Positions 44,402 through 56,506 are shown, counted from the stretch's first letter. The stretch is 64,000 nt of DNA from Saccharibacillus alkalitolerans (GCF_011090185.1 NZ_JAAFGS010000007.1:124001-188000), one strand, 5' to 3'. The notes: a model not told the origin generated them from the letters alone. Translations and numbers: made by a program.

Positions 44402-44860
44402 TCAACCTTCTTTCGGTTCGAATGGATGGTGCGCGCGCAGTCCGTCTGCGGACGGGAGGAGAAAGCTTACGTCGCTCGCATGCGTGCAGACGACATACGA
44501 AGCGCCGAGTTTTCTGTAAAGCCGGGAAGAAGCGGCGCTGTGGGTAATCACGTAGACCGGCGCGCAGGTATGGTCGGCGGCATACTGCAGATACCCGCAG
44601 GTATGGCGCAGCGTATCCTCGAACAGATACACGGCGCACACCGGAAATTCCGGCAGCGCGGAGCCGGCGTCTCCCGCTGCCGGGCAGAACATCGCGCGAA
44701 CGCCCCGCGCTTCCCATTTTTCCCGTTCGGCCGGATCGTCGGTCAGCACCGCGGCGTGGATTCCTCTGCGCTCAAGCGCCAGTCGGAAACGTTCGGCCGC
44801 GGCATCCGGCACCGTAAGCAGGGCATAGTCGTCAAGCGATTCGTTTCTGTCGGCGTTCAT
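44402..44860 (-). CDS. KTN/RCK-like Rossmann protein at the head of the kdp operon
   Basis: 152 residues with alternating strands and helices: YALLTVPD, AERFRLALERRGIHAAVLTDD, VCAVYLFED, and the TrkA-N-like ending APVYVITHSAASSRLYRKLGASYVVC. The second half resembles the part of KTN domains where a residue switch follows RLGAD. The glycine-rich nucleotide motif GxGxxG is missing, so it is a degenerate or specialised member. Four Cys residues are present. As first gene of the kdp transcript it may regulate pump activity or sense nucleotides. The ATG follows GGGAG at seven bases. Confidence 0.7.
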   Translation of the reverse strand: MNADRNESLDDYALLTVPDAAAERFRLALERRGIHAAVLTDDPAEREKWEARGVRAMFCPAAGDAGSALPEFPVCAVYLFEDTLRHTCGYLQYAADHTCAPVYVITHSAASSRLYRKLGASYVVCTHASDVSFLLPSADGLRAHHPFEPKEG

Positions 44861-45040
44861 CTCGGGCTCCCGATCGGATTAAAGGCGGCCCGTACGGCTG
44901 TCGCGGCCCGGCCCTCTCGGCCGGAACCGCTCACGTACGGCGCGGCCCGACTCTTGCTCTTCGGCAAGGCGTTGACTCTGCTGCGTGCAAAACGGTCTGA
45001 ATCGGCGTGCCGGAGATCGTGCGGCTTCCCGGCTTGCCGT

Positions 45041-45097
45041 GTCCGCGCGGTGAGAGCTGCGCGCGGCGGACAAAGGATTTGCGGCTTCCGCTCTCAC
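45041..45097 (-). ncRNA. Candidate H-type pseudoknot in the kdp mRNA leader
   Basis: Read on the minus strand, GTGAGAGC (45097-45090) pairs with GCTCTCAC (45057-45050). Within its loop, GTCCGC(C)GCG (from 45071) pairs with CGCGCGGAC (45049-45041), directly next to the first stem, so the two stems can stack as a pseudoknot of about 57 nt. It lies 42 bases downstream of the proposed promoter -10 box and about 180 bases before the first gene. It does not match the c-di-AMP (ydaO), M-box or other riboswitch consensus I know. High GC makes chance pairing possible. Confidence 0.45.
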
Positions 45098-45145
45098 GCC
45101 GGAGGCCGCCCGTTCCTTGTGTTGAACTCGCGATTCATGTCACGT

Positions 45146-45174
45146 ATCTTAGTCCCGATCGCCCGAACTGTAAA
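45146..45174 (-). promoter_or_regulatory. Promoter of the kdp operon
   Basis: On the minus strand TTTACA (45174-45169), a 17-base spacer and TAAGAT (45151-45146). The transcript would have a leader of about 280 bases before the first gene. KdpE boxes were not identified. Confidence 0.6.
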
Positions 45175-45434
45175 ACTCTTCATGGGCGATAAAACGGCTT
45201 GGGATGACGCCTGGTTTCTTTCTTGCGGTTAAAAAGGAACGTTGGTCGTTTCTACTTCTATTTTCGCCCGTTTTCTCGCTTTTTCGCTTATTTTTACGCT
45301 TTTTTTACGGCTTTAAGCAAGATCTTTATGCCTTTTTTATGCGTTTTTTTCATCCGTTTTCGCCATTGTTTCATCGGGTGTCTTATACTGGAAGGAGAAA
45401 GAAATGCGGGCCTTCGGCCGACAGGAGAGCGGAA
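45175..45434 (+). other. Pyrimidine-rich region upstream of kdpD
   Basis: From about 45231 to 45390 the plus strand is dominated by T and C (repeats of CGCTTTTTT, TTTTACG, TATTTTCGC), quite unlike the GC-rich surroundings. A TATACT at about 45388 may be a -10 box with no good -35. A strong GGAAGGAGAAAGAA site precedes an ATG at 45404 that is out of frame with kdpD, and a second, weaker site (AGGAG) precedes the GTG used by kdpD. Confidence 0.5.
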
Positions 45435-48131
45435 GTGAGCGACTTGGACAAAAATGGACTGCGCAGGGGAAAACTGACTTTATTCATGGGCGCGGCGCCC
45501 GGTTCGGGCAAGACGCAGGCCATGCTTCGGGCGGCCGTAAGGGAAGCGGCGGCGGGCATGTCCGTCCGCTGCGCGGTATCCGGGGCGGAAGCCCGCTATC
45601 CCGATACGCTGGCGCTGCTGCGGGATGCGGCGCTGCCGGCCGCGCCGGAGCAGGGCGGGGAACTGGACGTGGAGCGCCTGCTGGAAACGAAACCGAAACT
45701 GGTCGTGGTCGATCGGCTGGAAGCGCGAAATTCGCCGAGGGCCGTGCGGAGCAAGCGGTATATGGACGTCGAGTCGCTGCTGCTGAACGGGATCGACGTA
45801 TATGCGGCGCTTAATATCGGCCATGTGGAGAGTCTGAACGCGCTGGCCGGCCGCATTCTCGGCGTTCCGCTGCCGGAAACGGTGCCCGACGCGTTCGTCG
45901 AGCAGGCGGACACGCTGCGGATCGCGGACGCGCCGCCCGAAGAGATTATGCGGCGCAGCGGGACCTCGTCCGCCGGAGAAGAGGAACTGTCCGCGCTGCG
46001 CGAAATGCTGTTTCGCTTTGCGGCCGAGCGGATGGACAGCCGGCTCGACGACTATCTGCAGGGCGGGGAAGCGGCCGGAAGGCGCGGACCCTGGCCTGTC
46101 GCGGAGAAGGTCATGGTCGCGATCGGACCGGGACCTTCGACCGCCGAGCTGCTGCGCATCGGCCGCCGCACGGCCGCGGCGCTGAAGACGGGTTGGGTCG
46201 CCGTCTATGTCCGAACGCCGGAAGGAGCGCCCTTTACGGGCGTGAAGCGGCAGGGCGATCCGGAACCGAATCTGCGGCTGGCGGAAGAGCTGGGCGCGGA
46301 AGTGTTTGTGGTGGACGGCGGGCATGTCGCGTGGGAACTGCTTCATTTTGCGGAGCAGCATAATATTCGGCAGATCGTCGTCGGCGAGACGCTGCGTTCG
46401 CGCTTCGGCATACGAATGCGCGGCACGCTGGCGGAAAAGTTGGTTCGCGGCAGCCGGGGCATCCATATTCGGGTCGTACCCGGCGATACGGGGCCGGCGG
46501 GACCGCCGCCGGAAAGCTTCAGCCGAAGACGAGCCGGCGCGGCGCGGGCGCGGGAAGGACCCATACCGCGCTGGGCGGAATACGCGCTGATTGCCTTGAT
46601 TACGACGATCATGACCGTTGTGCTGCGGGAATACACGGAAATGCTGCAGACCGTGAATATCGCGCTGATCTATCTGTTTCCCGTTCTGCTGAGCGCGGTG
46701 TACGGAGGGCTGGGCCCGGCGCTGTTTTCCGCGGGGGCAAGCATGCTGGCGTTCGACTTTTTCTTTATCGAACCTCAGCTGAGCTTTACGGTCGCCGATC
46801 TTCGCTATCTGATCTCGTTTGGCGTATACGTATCGGTCGCCGCCTTGACGGCCAGCCTTGCCGAACGGCTCAAGCAGCAGGTGCGGCAGGCGAGGCAGCG
46901 CGAGGCGCACACCGCTTCGCTGTACGCGTTCAGCCGGCAGATCGGGGCGGTCTCGGACGTATCTTCGCTGCTGGACGGGGTCACGCACCAGCTGGCGCGG
47001 ACGATCGGAACCGAGACGGCGGTCTACCTGCCGGACGAGTCCGGCGTGCTTCGCCTTGTGCATGCCTCGTCGGCGGAAGCCAGGGAGGGCGGAGAACGCG
47101 CGCGCGAAGAGGAAGTGGTCGTGCGGATGGTATATGATGAAGGAGAAGAGGCCGGTCACGGGTCGAAAACGCTGCGGGAGCTGCCCGGGCGTTATCTGCC
47201 GCTTCGCACGGAAGAGCGGACTTACGGCGTTCTGGCCGTTCGTCCGCGTCTGGGCCCGGACGGCCGCGATGCGCCGCTGAGCGCCGAACAGCAGCGGCTG
47301 CTGGAAGCGCTGTGCGGGCTGGCCGCTGCCGCGATCGCCCGCTTCAAGCTGGCCGAAGAGGCCAAACTGGCGCATTTGACGGCGGAATCGGAACGCCTGC
47401 GGACCGCGATTCTGGATTCGGTCTCGCATGAACTGCGGACGCCGCTGGCGACCATCGTCGGTTCGGCGACGGGATTGATCGAGAACGACGATCTGTTTTC
47501 TCCTCAAGACCGGATGGAGCTGTTGGAGACGATTCGCAGCGGCGCGATGAGGATGAACCGGCTGGTGCAGAATCTGCTCGGCATGGTTCGACTGGAGAGC
47601 GGCATGCTGAGATTGCGCCGCGAATGGTGCGACGTTCAGGATCTGGTCGGCGTGTCGTTGGCGCAGATCCGGGACATTCGCGGCAGCCGCAGGCTGAACG
47701 TCGACATCCCGGGCGACCTGCCGATCATCCGGGGAGACGAGGTGCTGCTGGAGCAGGTGCTCGGCAACGTGCTCGGCAACGCGATCAAATACAGCCCCGA
47801 CGGCAGCGAGATCGGCATTTCGGCGAAGGCGCGGAACGGAATGCTGATGCTGCATATTTCGGACGAAGGACCGGGTATCGCGGCAGGCGAAGAGCGGCAT
47901 ATTTTCGAAAAGTTTTACCGTTCGGGCGCGACCCGTCACGTATCGGGTACGGGCCTGGGGCTGGCGATCTGCAAAGGGATCGTCGATCTGCACGGGGGCG
48001 TCATATCGGCGGAATCGAGGACGGACGGGCGAACCGGCACGCTCGTGAAGATCGGACTGCCGCTGCCGGACGCGCCCGAACCGCCGGAGAAGCGGGTGAA
48101 CGAAGAAAGGGGAATGAACGATGGCGAATGA
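45435..48131 (+). CDS. kdpD: Potassium-responsive sensor histidine kinase
   Basis: 898 residues with the full KdpD layout: KdpD domain (about 10-215), USP domain (about 225-360), four membrane helices (about 385-485), GAF-like region (about 510-640), HisKA with His665 in SVSHELRTPLATIV, and HATPase_c with GTGLGLAICKGI. Walker A is intact (GAAPGSGKT, 19-27), but the Walker B region DELAHTN is DRLEARN (93-99). The GTG start follows AGGAG. It overlaps kdpE by 11 bases and is divergent from the kdpF-A-B-C operon it should control. An open frame extends upstream but encodes only the pyrimidine-rich tract. Confidence 0.95.
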   Translation: MSDLDKNGLRRGKLTLFMGAAPGSGKTQAMLRAAVREAAAGMSVRCAVSGAEARYPDTLALLRDAALPAAPEQGGELDVERLLETKPKLVVVDRLEARNSPRAVRSKRYMDVESLLLNGIDVYAALNIGHVESLNALAGRILGVPLPETVPDAFVEQADTLRIADAPPEEIMRRSGTSSAGEEELSALREMLFRFAAERMDSRLDDYLQGGEAAGRRGPWPVAEKVMVAIGPGPSTAELLRIGRRTAAALKTGWVAVYVRTPEGAPFTGVKRQGDPEPNLRLAEELGAEVFVVDGGHVAWELLHFAEQHNIRQIVVGETLRSRFGIRMRGTLAEKLVRGSRGIHIRVVPGDTGPAGPPPESFSRRRAGAARAREGPIPRWAEYALIALITTIMTVVLREYTEMLQTVNIALIYLFPVLLSAVYGGLGPALFSAGASMLAFDFFFIEPQLSFTVADLRYLISFGVYVSVAALTASLAERLKQQVRQARQREAHTASLYAFSRQIGAVSDVSSLLDGVTHQLARTIGTETAVYLPDESGVLRLVHASSAEAREGGERAREEEVVVRMVYDEGEEAGHGSKTLRELPGRYLPLRTEERTYGVLAVRPRLGPDGRDAPLSAEQQRLLEALCGLAAAAIARFKLAEEAKLAHLTAESERLRTAILDSVSHELRTPLATIVGSATGLIENDDLFSPQDRMELLETIRSGAMRMNRLVQNLLGMVRLESGMLRLRREWCDVQDLVGVSLAQIRDIRGSRRLNVDIPGDLPIIRGDEVLLEQVLGNVLGNAIKYSPDGSEIGISAKARNGMLMLHISDEGPGIAAGEERHIFEKFYRSGATRHVSGTGLGLAICKGIVDLHGGVISAESRTDGRTGTLVKIGLPLPDAPEPPEKRVNEERGMNDGE

Positions 48132-48825
48132 AACGGCTGCCGGCGCGCGTATCCTGATCGTGGACGACGAGCCGCAGATCCGCAAGCTGCTCAAGGTGAC
48201 GCTCGCCGCGCACGGTTACGCCGTGCACGAGGCGGCTACCGGCGAAGAAGGCGTGCTGCAGGCTCCGCTGTGTCATCCCGATCTGATCGTGCTGGATCTG
48301 GGACTGCCGGATCTGACGGGCATGGAAGTGTTGGAACGCATTCGCGAATGGTCGGGCGTCCCCGTGATCGTGTTAACGGCAAAAGACCGGGAAGAAGACA
48401 AGATCGCCGCGCTGGACGCCGGGGCGGACGACTATGTGACCAAGCCTTTCGGCATGGGCGAACTGGTCGCGCGCATCCGGGTCGCGCTTCGCCATACGGC
48501 AAAGTCCGTGGAAGAACCGGTGATCCGCAGCGGCGCGCTGACGATCGACCTGGCGCAGCGGATCGTCGAATCGGGCGGAGAACGGGTGAAGCTGACGCCC
48601 ACCGAATACGATCTGCTGAAGGCGCTCGCCTCGAACGCGGGCAAAGTCGTGACCCAGCGCCAGCTGCTGCAGCGGGTATGGGGCAGCCAGCACGACGAGG
48701 GAGACAGTCATTATCTGCGAATCTATATCGGGCATCTGCGCAAGAAGCTGGAGGAGGACCCTTCGCAGCCCCGATTGATCGTAACCGAACCGGGAGTCGG
48801 ATACCGCTTCCTGACCCAGGAATGA
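48121..48825 (+). CDS. kdpE: KdpE-type response regulator
   Basis: 234 residues. The receiver domain has the acidic pocket VDDEP and phospho-acceptor Asp59 in VLDLGLPDL, with the conserved Thr and Lys in VIVLTAK and TKPFG. The C-terminal OmpR/PhoB winged helix (about 130-230) includes LTPTEYDLLKAL and YLRIYIGHLRKKLE. Phosphorylated by KdpD, it should activate the divergent kdp operon. Its start lies inside the end of kdpD, so the pair is translationally coupled. Confidence 0.96.
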   Translation: MANETAAGARILIVDDEPQIRKLLKVTLAAHGYAVHEAATGEEGVLQAPLCHPDLIVLDLGLPDLTGMEVLERIREWSGVPVIVLTAKDREEDKIAALDAGADDYVTKPFGMGELVARIRVALRHTAKSVEEPVIRSGALTIDLAQRIVESGGERVKLTPTEYDLLKALASNAGKVVTQRQLLQRVWGSQHDEGDSHYLRIYIGHLRKKLEEDPSQPRLIVTEPGVGYRFLTQE

Positions 48826-48884
48826 TATACTGAAGACAATCGTTTCGATGGTTAAAAATGCAATGCGGAATAGGGTGATAGGGC

Positions 48885-49334
48885 TTGGACGTTTTGGATA
48901 TCAAGATTCTCAAGTTGCTGCAGCAAAACGGACGCATGAACGTGACCAGTTTGTCGAACGAACTGTCGCTGAGCCGGCCGAGCGTGGCCGAACGGCTGCA
49001 CCGGCTCGAGGAGCGCGGCGTGATCGAAGGGTATACCGCGCGGGTCTCCCCGCAGGCGGTCGGAAGGGATACGCGGCTCGTGATTCAGATCGCGGATCTT
49101 CGGGTCTCGCCGCAGCATTTCGAGCAGTGGGCGCAGGGCGAGACGGACATCATTGAATGCCACCGGGTCACCGGCCAGGCGAGTTACTTTATTCAGGCGG
49201 CCGTCGCCGGCACGCCGGGACTGCGCGAGCTGGTCGATCGGCTGATGGACTTCGGCAGCGTGCAGACCTCGGTCGTGCTGGCTTCGCCGGTATCGAACCG
49301 CTCGATTCTGCCGCCGGACGCTCCGGCGGACTGA
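48885..49334 (+). CDS. Lrp/AsnC-family transcriptional regulator
   Basis: 149 residues. The N-terminal helix-turn-helix (about 1-50) has LDIKILKLLQQNGRMNVTSLSNELSLS and VAERLHRLEERGVIEGYTA; the C-terminal RAM domain has the IIECHRVTGQASYFIQAAV segment that binds amino acids. The start is TTG (LDVLD in other family members begins the same way). It stands 59 bases after kdpE, and a possible promoter (TATACT at 48827-48832) lies between. No obvious target gene is next to it. Confidence 0.9.
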   Translation: MDVLDIKILKLLQQNGRMNVTSLSNELSLSRPSVAERLHRLEERGVIEGYTARVSPQAVGRDTRLVIQIADLRVSPQHFEQWAQGETDIIECHRVTGQASYFIQAAVAGTPGLRELVDRLMDFGSVQTSVVLASPVSNRSILPPDAPAD

Positions 49335-49605
49335 GGAAGGCGCCGCCGGTTTCGCTCGGCGCGGGAGAGATGCTCCGGTTAGCGTTTCGAGCGCTGTTCA
49401 TGCTTGCCGTCTTGCCTGCGGCGCGGGATCGGCTTAAACGAGGAGAGCGGTTGGAGTTCTGCGCCTTCCGGCGCGGCTCGGACCGTTCTTTTTGCGCTGC
49501 TCTCCCGCTGTCCGCGCCGCCCTGCCGGGTGTGTTACACTGGGAAGGCCGAGGCGGATGCCCGAGGGGGAACGGACGCCGAAAATTCAAGAATGCGGGTG
49601 ATGAC

Positions 49606-50451
49606 ATGAAACTGCTGACGCTGAACGCGCACGCATGGCATGAAGAGGAACAGGAACAGAAAATTTCGCGGCTGGCCGATTTTATCAACGAGCGGGGCTT
49701 TGACCTGATCGCGCTGCAGGAGATCAATCAGTCGCCGAAGGCGGAAGAGGCCGGAGCCGACCGCTTGTCGCGTTACTTCGAAGCGGAGCCGGGCGTGAAG
49801 ATCCGGATCGACAATTATGCGCTGGTGCTGCTGGAGCAGCTGGACGCGCCGTATTACTGGTCGTGGCTGCCGACGCACAGCGCTTATCAGGGACGGTACG
49901 ACGAAGGGGTGGCCGTGCTGACGCGGGAGCCGATCGAAGACGCCGTATACGACTACATATCGGGCATCCGGGATTATATGAATCCCAAGACCCGCCGCCT
50001 GCTGGGGGTTAAAACGTCGAGCCGCGCGGAGGGAAGTTCGGAAGCGGAGCCGCTGTGGCTGTTCAGCGCGCACTGCGGCTGGTGGAACGACGAAGCGGAA
50101 CCGTTCCGAGGGCAGTGGGATCGGGCGGAGGCGCTGATGAAGCCGCTGCGGGATGCCGGAGAGCGGATCTTCCTGCTCGGCGATCTGAACAACGTGGCGC
50201 AGATCCGCGGCGAAGGCTACGACTATGTCATGGATCATGGCTGGTGCGACCTGTACACGGCGGCTGCCGAAAAAGACGAAGGCTCGACGGTGCTCAAGGC
50301 GATTGCCGGCTGGTCGGACAACGAAAGCCCGCTGCGCATCGACTATATTCTTTCCGGCCTCCCGGTCGAAGCGAAGAAGTCGGAAGTGGTGCTGGACGGG
50401 AACAACGGCCCGGTCGTGTCGGATCATTTCGGCGTGGCGGCGGAAATATAA
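49606..50451 (+). CDS. Endonuclease/exonuclease/phosphatase-family hydrolase
   Basis: 281 residues of the EEP (DNase I-like) superfamily. The metal-binding and catalytic residues are in LTLNAHAWH, ALQEINQ, FLLGDLNNVA, RIDYILSG and VVSDHFGV. The active site fits a phosphodiesterase or phosphatase; a maltose-6'-phosphate-type phosphatase is one possibility in Firmicutes, but the substrate is not readable. The ATG 49606 is preferred to an upstream start. The 271 bases before it hold no gene. Confidence 0.83.
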   Translation: MKLLTLNAHAWHEEEQEQKISRLADFINERGFDLIALQEINQSPKAEEAGADRLSRYFEAEPGVKIRIDNYALVLLEQLDAPYYWSWLPTHSAYQGRYDEGVAVLTREPIEDAVYDYISGIRDYMNPKTRRLLGVKTSSRAEGSSEAEPLWLFSAHCGWWNDEAEPFRGQWDRAEALMKPLRDAGERIFLLGDLNNVAQIRGEGYDYVMDHGWCDLYTAAAEKDEGSTVLKAIAGWSDNESPLRIDYILSGLPVEAKKSEVVLDGNNGPVVSDHFGVAAEI

Positions 50452-50510
50452 GCCGACCGTTTGCTCCGAATAGGTGAACGAAGAGGAAGAGGCTCATCCT
50501 CTTTCGCATA

Positions 50511-50558
50511 AAAAAAGACCTCCGCGGCGGAGAAGTTTCCGCTTTGCAGAGGTCTTTT
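50511..50558. terminator. Bidirectional terminator
   Basis: AAAAAAGACCTC..GCGGCGGA pairs with TCCGC..GCAGAGGTCTTTT, between convergent genes. Confidence 0.85.
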
Positions 50559-50607
50559 CGGTCGTGGAGCGCGGTCGTTCGACAGGGCCGAAGGAGCGTC
50601 GGCGGAA

Positions 50608-51033
50608 TCAGTTCTTCGGCCGGCTCGGCCGGTACATCCCGATCGAAGCGGGAGCCGTCTCGATAAAGCCGAAATGCCGGTACAGCGCGTCCGCCGGCGT
50701 ATCGGCGATCAGGCTGACGAACGAGCCGGGCTCTACGTGGGCATCGAGATAGCGTTCGATGTCCGCCATGATGAGGCGGCCGAGTCCGCGCCGCTGTACG
50801 GACGGATGCACGACGATGTCGGAGACGATGTAGGCGCAGCCTCCGTCGCCGATCACGCGGCCCATGCCGACGAGCTTTCCGTGCTCGCGCAGCGTCACGA
50901 CGAACAGCGAGTTCGGCAGTCCGGCGCGCGCCGCTGCGGGCGTCCGGGCGCTCATGCCGGCGGCAATCCGCAGTTCGATATATTCTTCCGGGCCCGGCGG
51001 TTCGTAAAGGACCTGAATGTCCTGGTTTTCCAT
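50608..51033 (-). CDS. GNAT-family N-acetyltransferase
   Basis: 141 residues. IVVHPSVQRRGLGRLIMADIERYL contains the acetyl-CoA binding loop QRRGLG, preceded by LVGMGRVIGDGGCAYIVSD, and YRHFGFIETAPASIGMYR closes the fold. The substrate is unknown. AAGGAGA precedes the ATG. It lies 240 bases downstream of the SNF2 gene on the same strand, separated by a hairpin and a repeat array. Confidence 0.87.
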   Translation of the reverse strand: MENQDIQVLYEPPGPEEYIELRIAAGMSARTPAAARAGLPNSLFVVTLREHGKLVGMGRVIGDGGCAYIVSDIVVHPSVQRRGLGRLIMADIERYLDAHVEPGSFVSLIADTPADALYRHFGFIETAPASIGMYRPSRPKN

Positions 51034-51089
51034 GCGGGTATCTCCTTGTTCGCGAATTTGGTCCCATAAAATAGAAGCGTCGGGAAGCG

Positions 51090-51152
51090 ATGAACGTTCT
51101 CTCCTGCACGGTGAATGTTTGTTCCCGATAAATGAACGTTTACTCCCGGGAA
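51090..51152 (-). repeat. Three tandem 21-bp repeats upstream of the GNAT gene
   Basis: Units at 51090-51110, 51111-51131 and 51132-51152 share RTGAAYGTTYNYTCCYG at an exact 21-bp spacing (two helical turns); an isolated ATGAACGTT is at 51215-51223. On the minus strand the half-site reads AACGTTCAT. The arrangement resembles binding sites for a regulator upstream of the acetyltransferase gene. Confidence 0.6.
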
Positions 51153-51188
51153 AAAGCTTTTCAAAAGCTTTTTCGCCCCAAAAAGCTG
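51150..51188 (-). terminator. Hairpin/terminator after the SNF2 gene
   Basis: GAAAAAGCTTTT (51150-51161) and AAAAGCTTTTTC (51163-51174) are perfect inverted repeats, and AGCTTTTT with AAAAAGCT gives an alternative stem followed by T on the minus strand. Confidence 0.5.
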
Positions 51189-51272
51189 GTTTTTTCTTCC
51201 CGGTACGAACGATGATGAACGTTTTTATGACGAAAATGCGATCCGTCTCGGCAAGGGGAGGAGAGAAGGACC

Positions 51273-54547
<3,275 letters not shown>

Positions 54548-54551
<4 letters not shown>

Positions 54552-56344
54552 AGCATCAGCTTTCCTTTCTTCAATTCTTCCTGCAGCGCGCGCAGCCGCC
54601 CGTACCGGGCGTTGAACGACTCCATGAAGAAGTCCCAGCGCTCCTCGCGCTTCATTTTCCTGTACAGCTTCTCCAAACGCTTGAGCAGCTTCACCGCGGC
54701 CTTGTATCCGTCGCGGCTGCGCTGCTCGACCATCCGTTCGACCGCCTGGTGATAGAAGGGGAGCAGCTGCTCCGGCGCGTTTTTTTCGATCGGCGCAAGT
54801 TCCGTCACTTTGAAGCGGGAAGGCTCGGCTCCCGTCGACAGCTGATAATCCATCCACTCGTCCCAGCGTTCGCGCTCCAGCAGCTTGGTCTCGTAAAAAG
54901 TCGACGCGTACGGCAGCATCCCGCTCAGCGCCGCCCACATTCTCGGCTCGGCGTCCGGCAGATGCTCCAGCGTCTCGTCCCACATCCGCCCGTAATCGTC
55001 CAGATTCGCCCGCGCCCGCTCCAGCAGCGGACCGAACGTTTCGAGCCATCCGGCCAGCCGCTCCCACTGACCGCTTCGGGCGGCGGGGGAGAGGAAGTCC
55101 GGCAGTTTTTTCGGCGAAAAATAAGGTTTGTCCGCGGCTTCGGCCAGCAGAGCTTTCGCTCTGTCGTCCTGTCCCAGGCAGAATCGGCTCCAGGCATTCG
55201 CGCCCAGCCAGGCCTGCCGGTTCAAAGACCGTCCCAGCTCGCGTTCTCCGTCCATCAAATACTGGAGTTCGGATTCGTAACGGTCGGAATGTTCGCCGGC
55301 CGGCATGCCGCTTTCCGGAGCGGCCCATTCGGTCAGCAGCCGGTAATAGCCGCGGGAAAAAGCATCCTGCTCGCGGTCTTCGGTCAGCATCAGCCTGCGC
55401 AGGAATCCGAGCGTTTCGTCCAGCCGTTCCCGGACGAGCGGATCGCCGGGCTCCGGAAGGGGAGCGGCGAGGCAGGCTTCCATGCCCGCCGCCGTATCGG
55501 ACACGGCAAGATGCGCATAGTAGCCGGTCGAAGACGAGATCATCGTCTTCAGCACGAAGAGATGCGCGTTCAGCCGGTACAGCGCTTCGATGCCCGCCCC
55601 GAAAGGAGGCAGGTCTTCGAAAATGCGGCTCAGCGTCAGCTCGGCGAACTTCGGATTGCGGGTCCGTCCCGTCAGCGAAGCGGCGGCTTCCTCGAAGCGC
55701 CGATGCCAGGCCGAGATGCCGGACGCGGCAAGCAGGGCGGCCTGCTCGACGCCGGGCGCTTTGCGCGTACCGTCCCCGTCCGCCTCTTCGGCGGCGAGAA
55801 AGTCCGGCCGGCTGCCTTCGGCATGCCCGGCTCCGTCCGCTCCGGTCCGCGCCGACATTCGGGCGGCCTGCGGACTGCCGCTTTCGGCATGCCCGCCTTG
55901 AGCCGCGGCGCTTCCGCCTTCAAGCGAGGCGTCACGGGCCGGGCCTTTCTCGGCATCGGGTCCGCCCGCGCGCGAAGTTCGCGCGGCCGGACCCGAAGCG
56001 CTGGCATTCGCTAGGGCCGATACCGGCCGTCCGCGCAGCCGGGCCAGCTTCATCAGCGCCGCCGCCTGATGTCGGCACGGCTTGCGATCTTTGCAGCCGC
56101 AGCTGCCTCCGGCCGGCAGATCGAGCGCCAGCTCGACCCGGCACAGCGTATCGCCTTCCTTGACTTCGGCTTCCAGCCGCCGATCTTCCGACAGCGAGAG
56201 CTGCTGCACGCTTCCCATCCGCTCGTATTGAAAGCCTCTTTTCAGCGTCAGGTCGTCATAAGCTTCCGCCACGCCCTGCACGAGCGTATTCCATTGTTCG
56301 TCGGTGAACGCCGTGTTCGCATTCATGCTGTTTATCGTCTCCAT
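54548..56344 (-). CDS. SWIM zinc-finger protein (YwqB-like)
   Basis: About 598 residues. The SWIM motif CxCx(n)CxH appears as CGCKDRKPCRH near residues 80-93. A low-complexity Ala/Gly/Ser segment (about 103-197) follows, then a mostly helical domain. SWIM proteins are constant partners of this SNF2 group and probably bind DNA or the helicase. ATG 56344 and ATG 56326 are both possible; neither has a strong ribosome binding site, and a longer frame to 56479 crosses the promoter region. Confidence 0.85.
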
Positions 56345-56369
56345 CCCGTAAGGTTCGTTTCGTCCGCCT

Positions 56370-56375
56370 ATTATA
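56370..56375 (-). promoter_or_regulatory. Possible -10 box of the SWIM-SNF2 operon
   Basis: TATAAT on the minus strand, 26 bases before ATG 56344. No matching -35 was seen. Confidence 0.35.
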
Positions 56376-56506
56376 ACACGGAGTGGCGAACGTCTGTACC
56401 CCGCGAGGCCGATTCCGATAAGGGAAAGAGCGGCCTTCGAGGCTTCGGCCTTTTCCGTTAAATGCTTCAGCGCGTTCAAGAATTAAAAAAAATTTTCCGA
56501 AAACGT

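Noticed and set aside
44861-45145. c-di-AMP (ydaO) riboswitch in the kdp leader
   Set aside because: The conserved purine-rich core and the CAGCUAAC-type segment are absent on the minus strand.
45404-45814. 136-codon frame starting at a strong ribosome binding site inside the kdpD 5' region
   Set aside because: Its sequence is an out-of-frame reading of the KdpD domain; kept only as a possible translational decoy.
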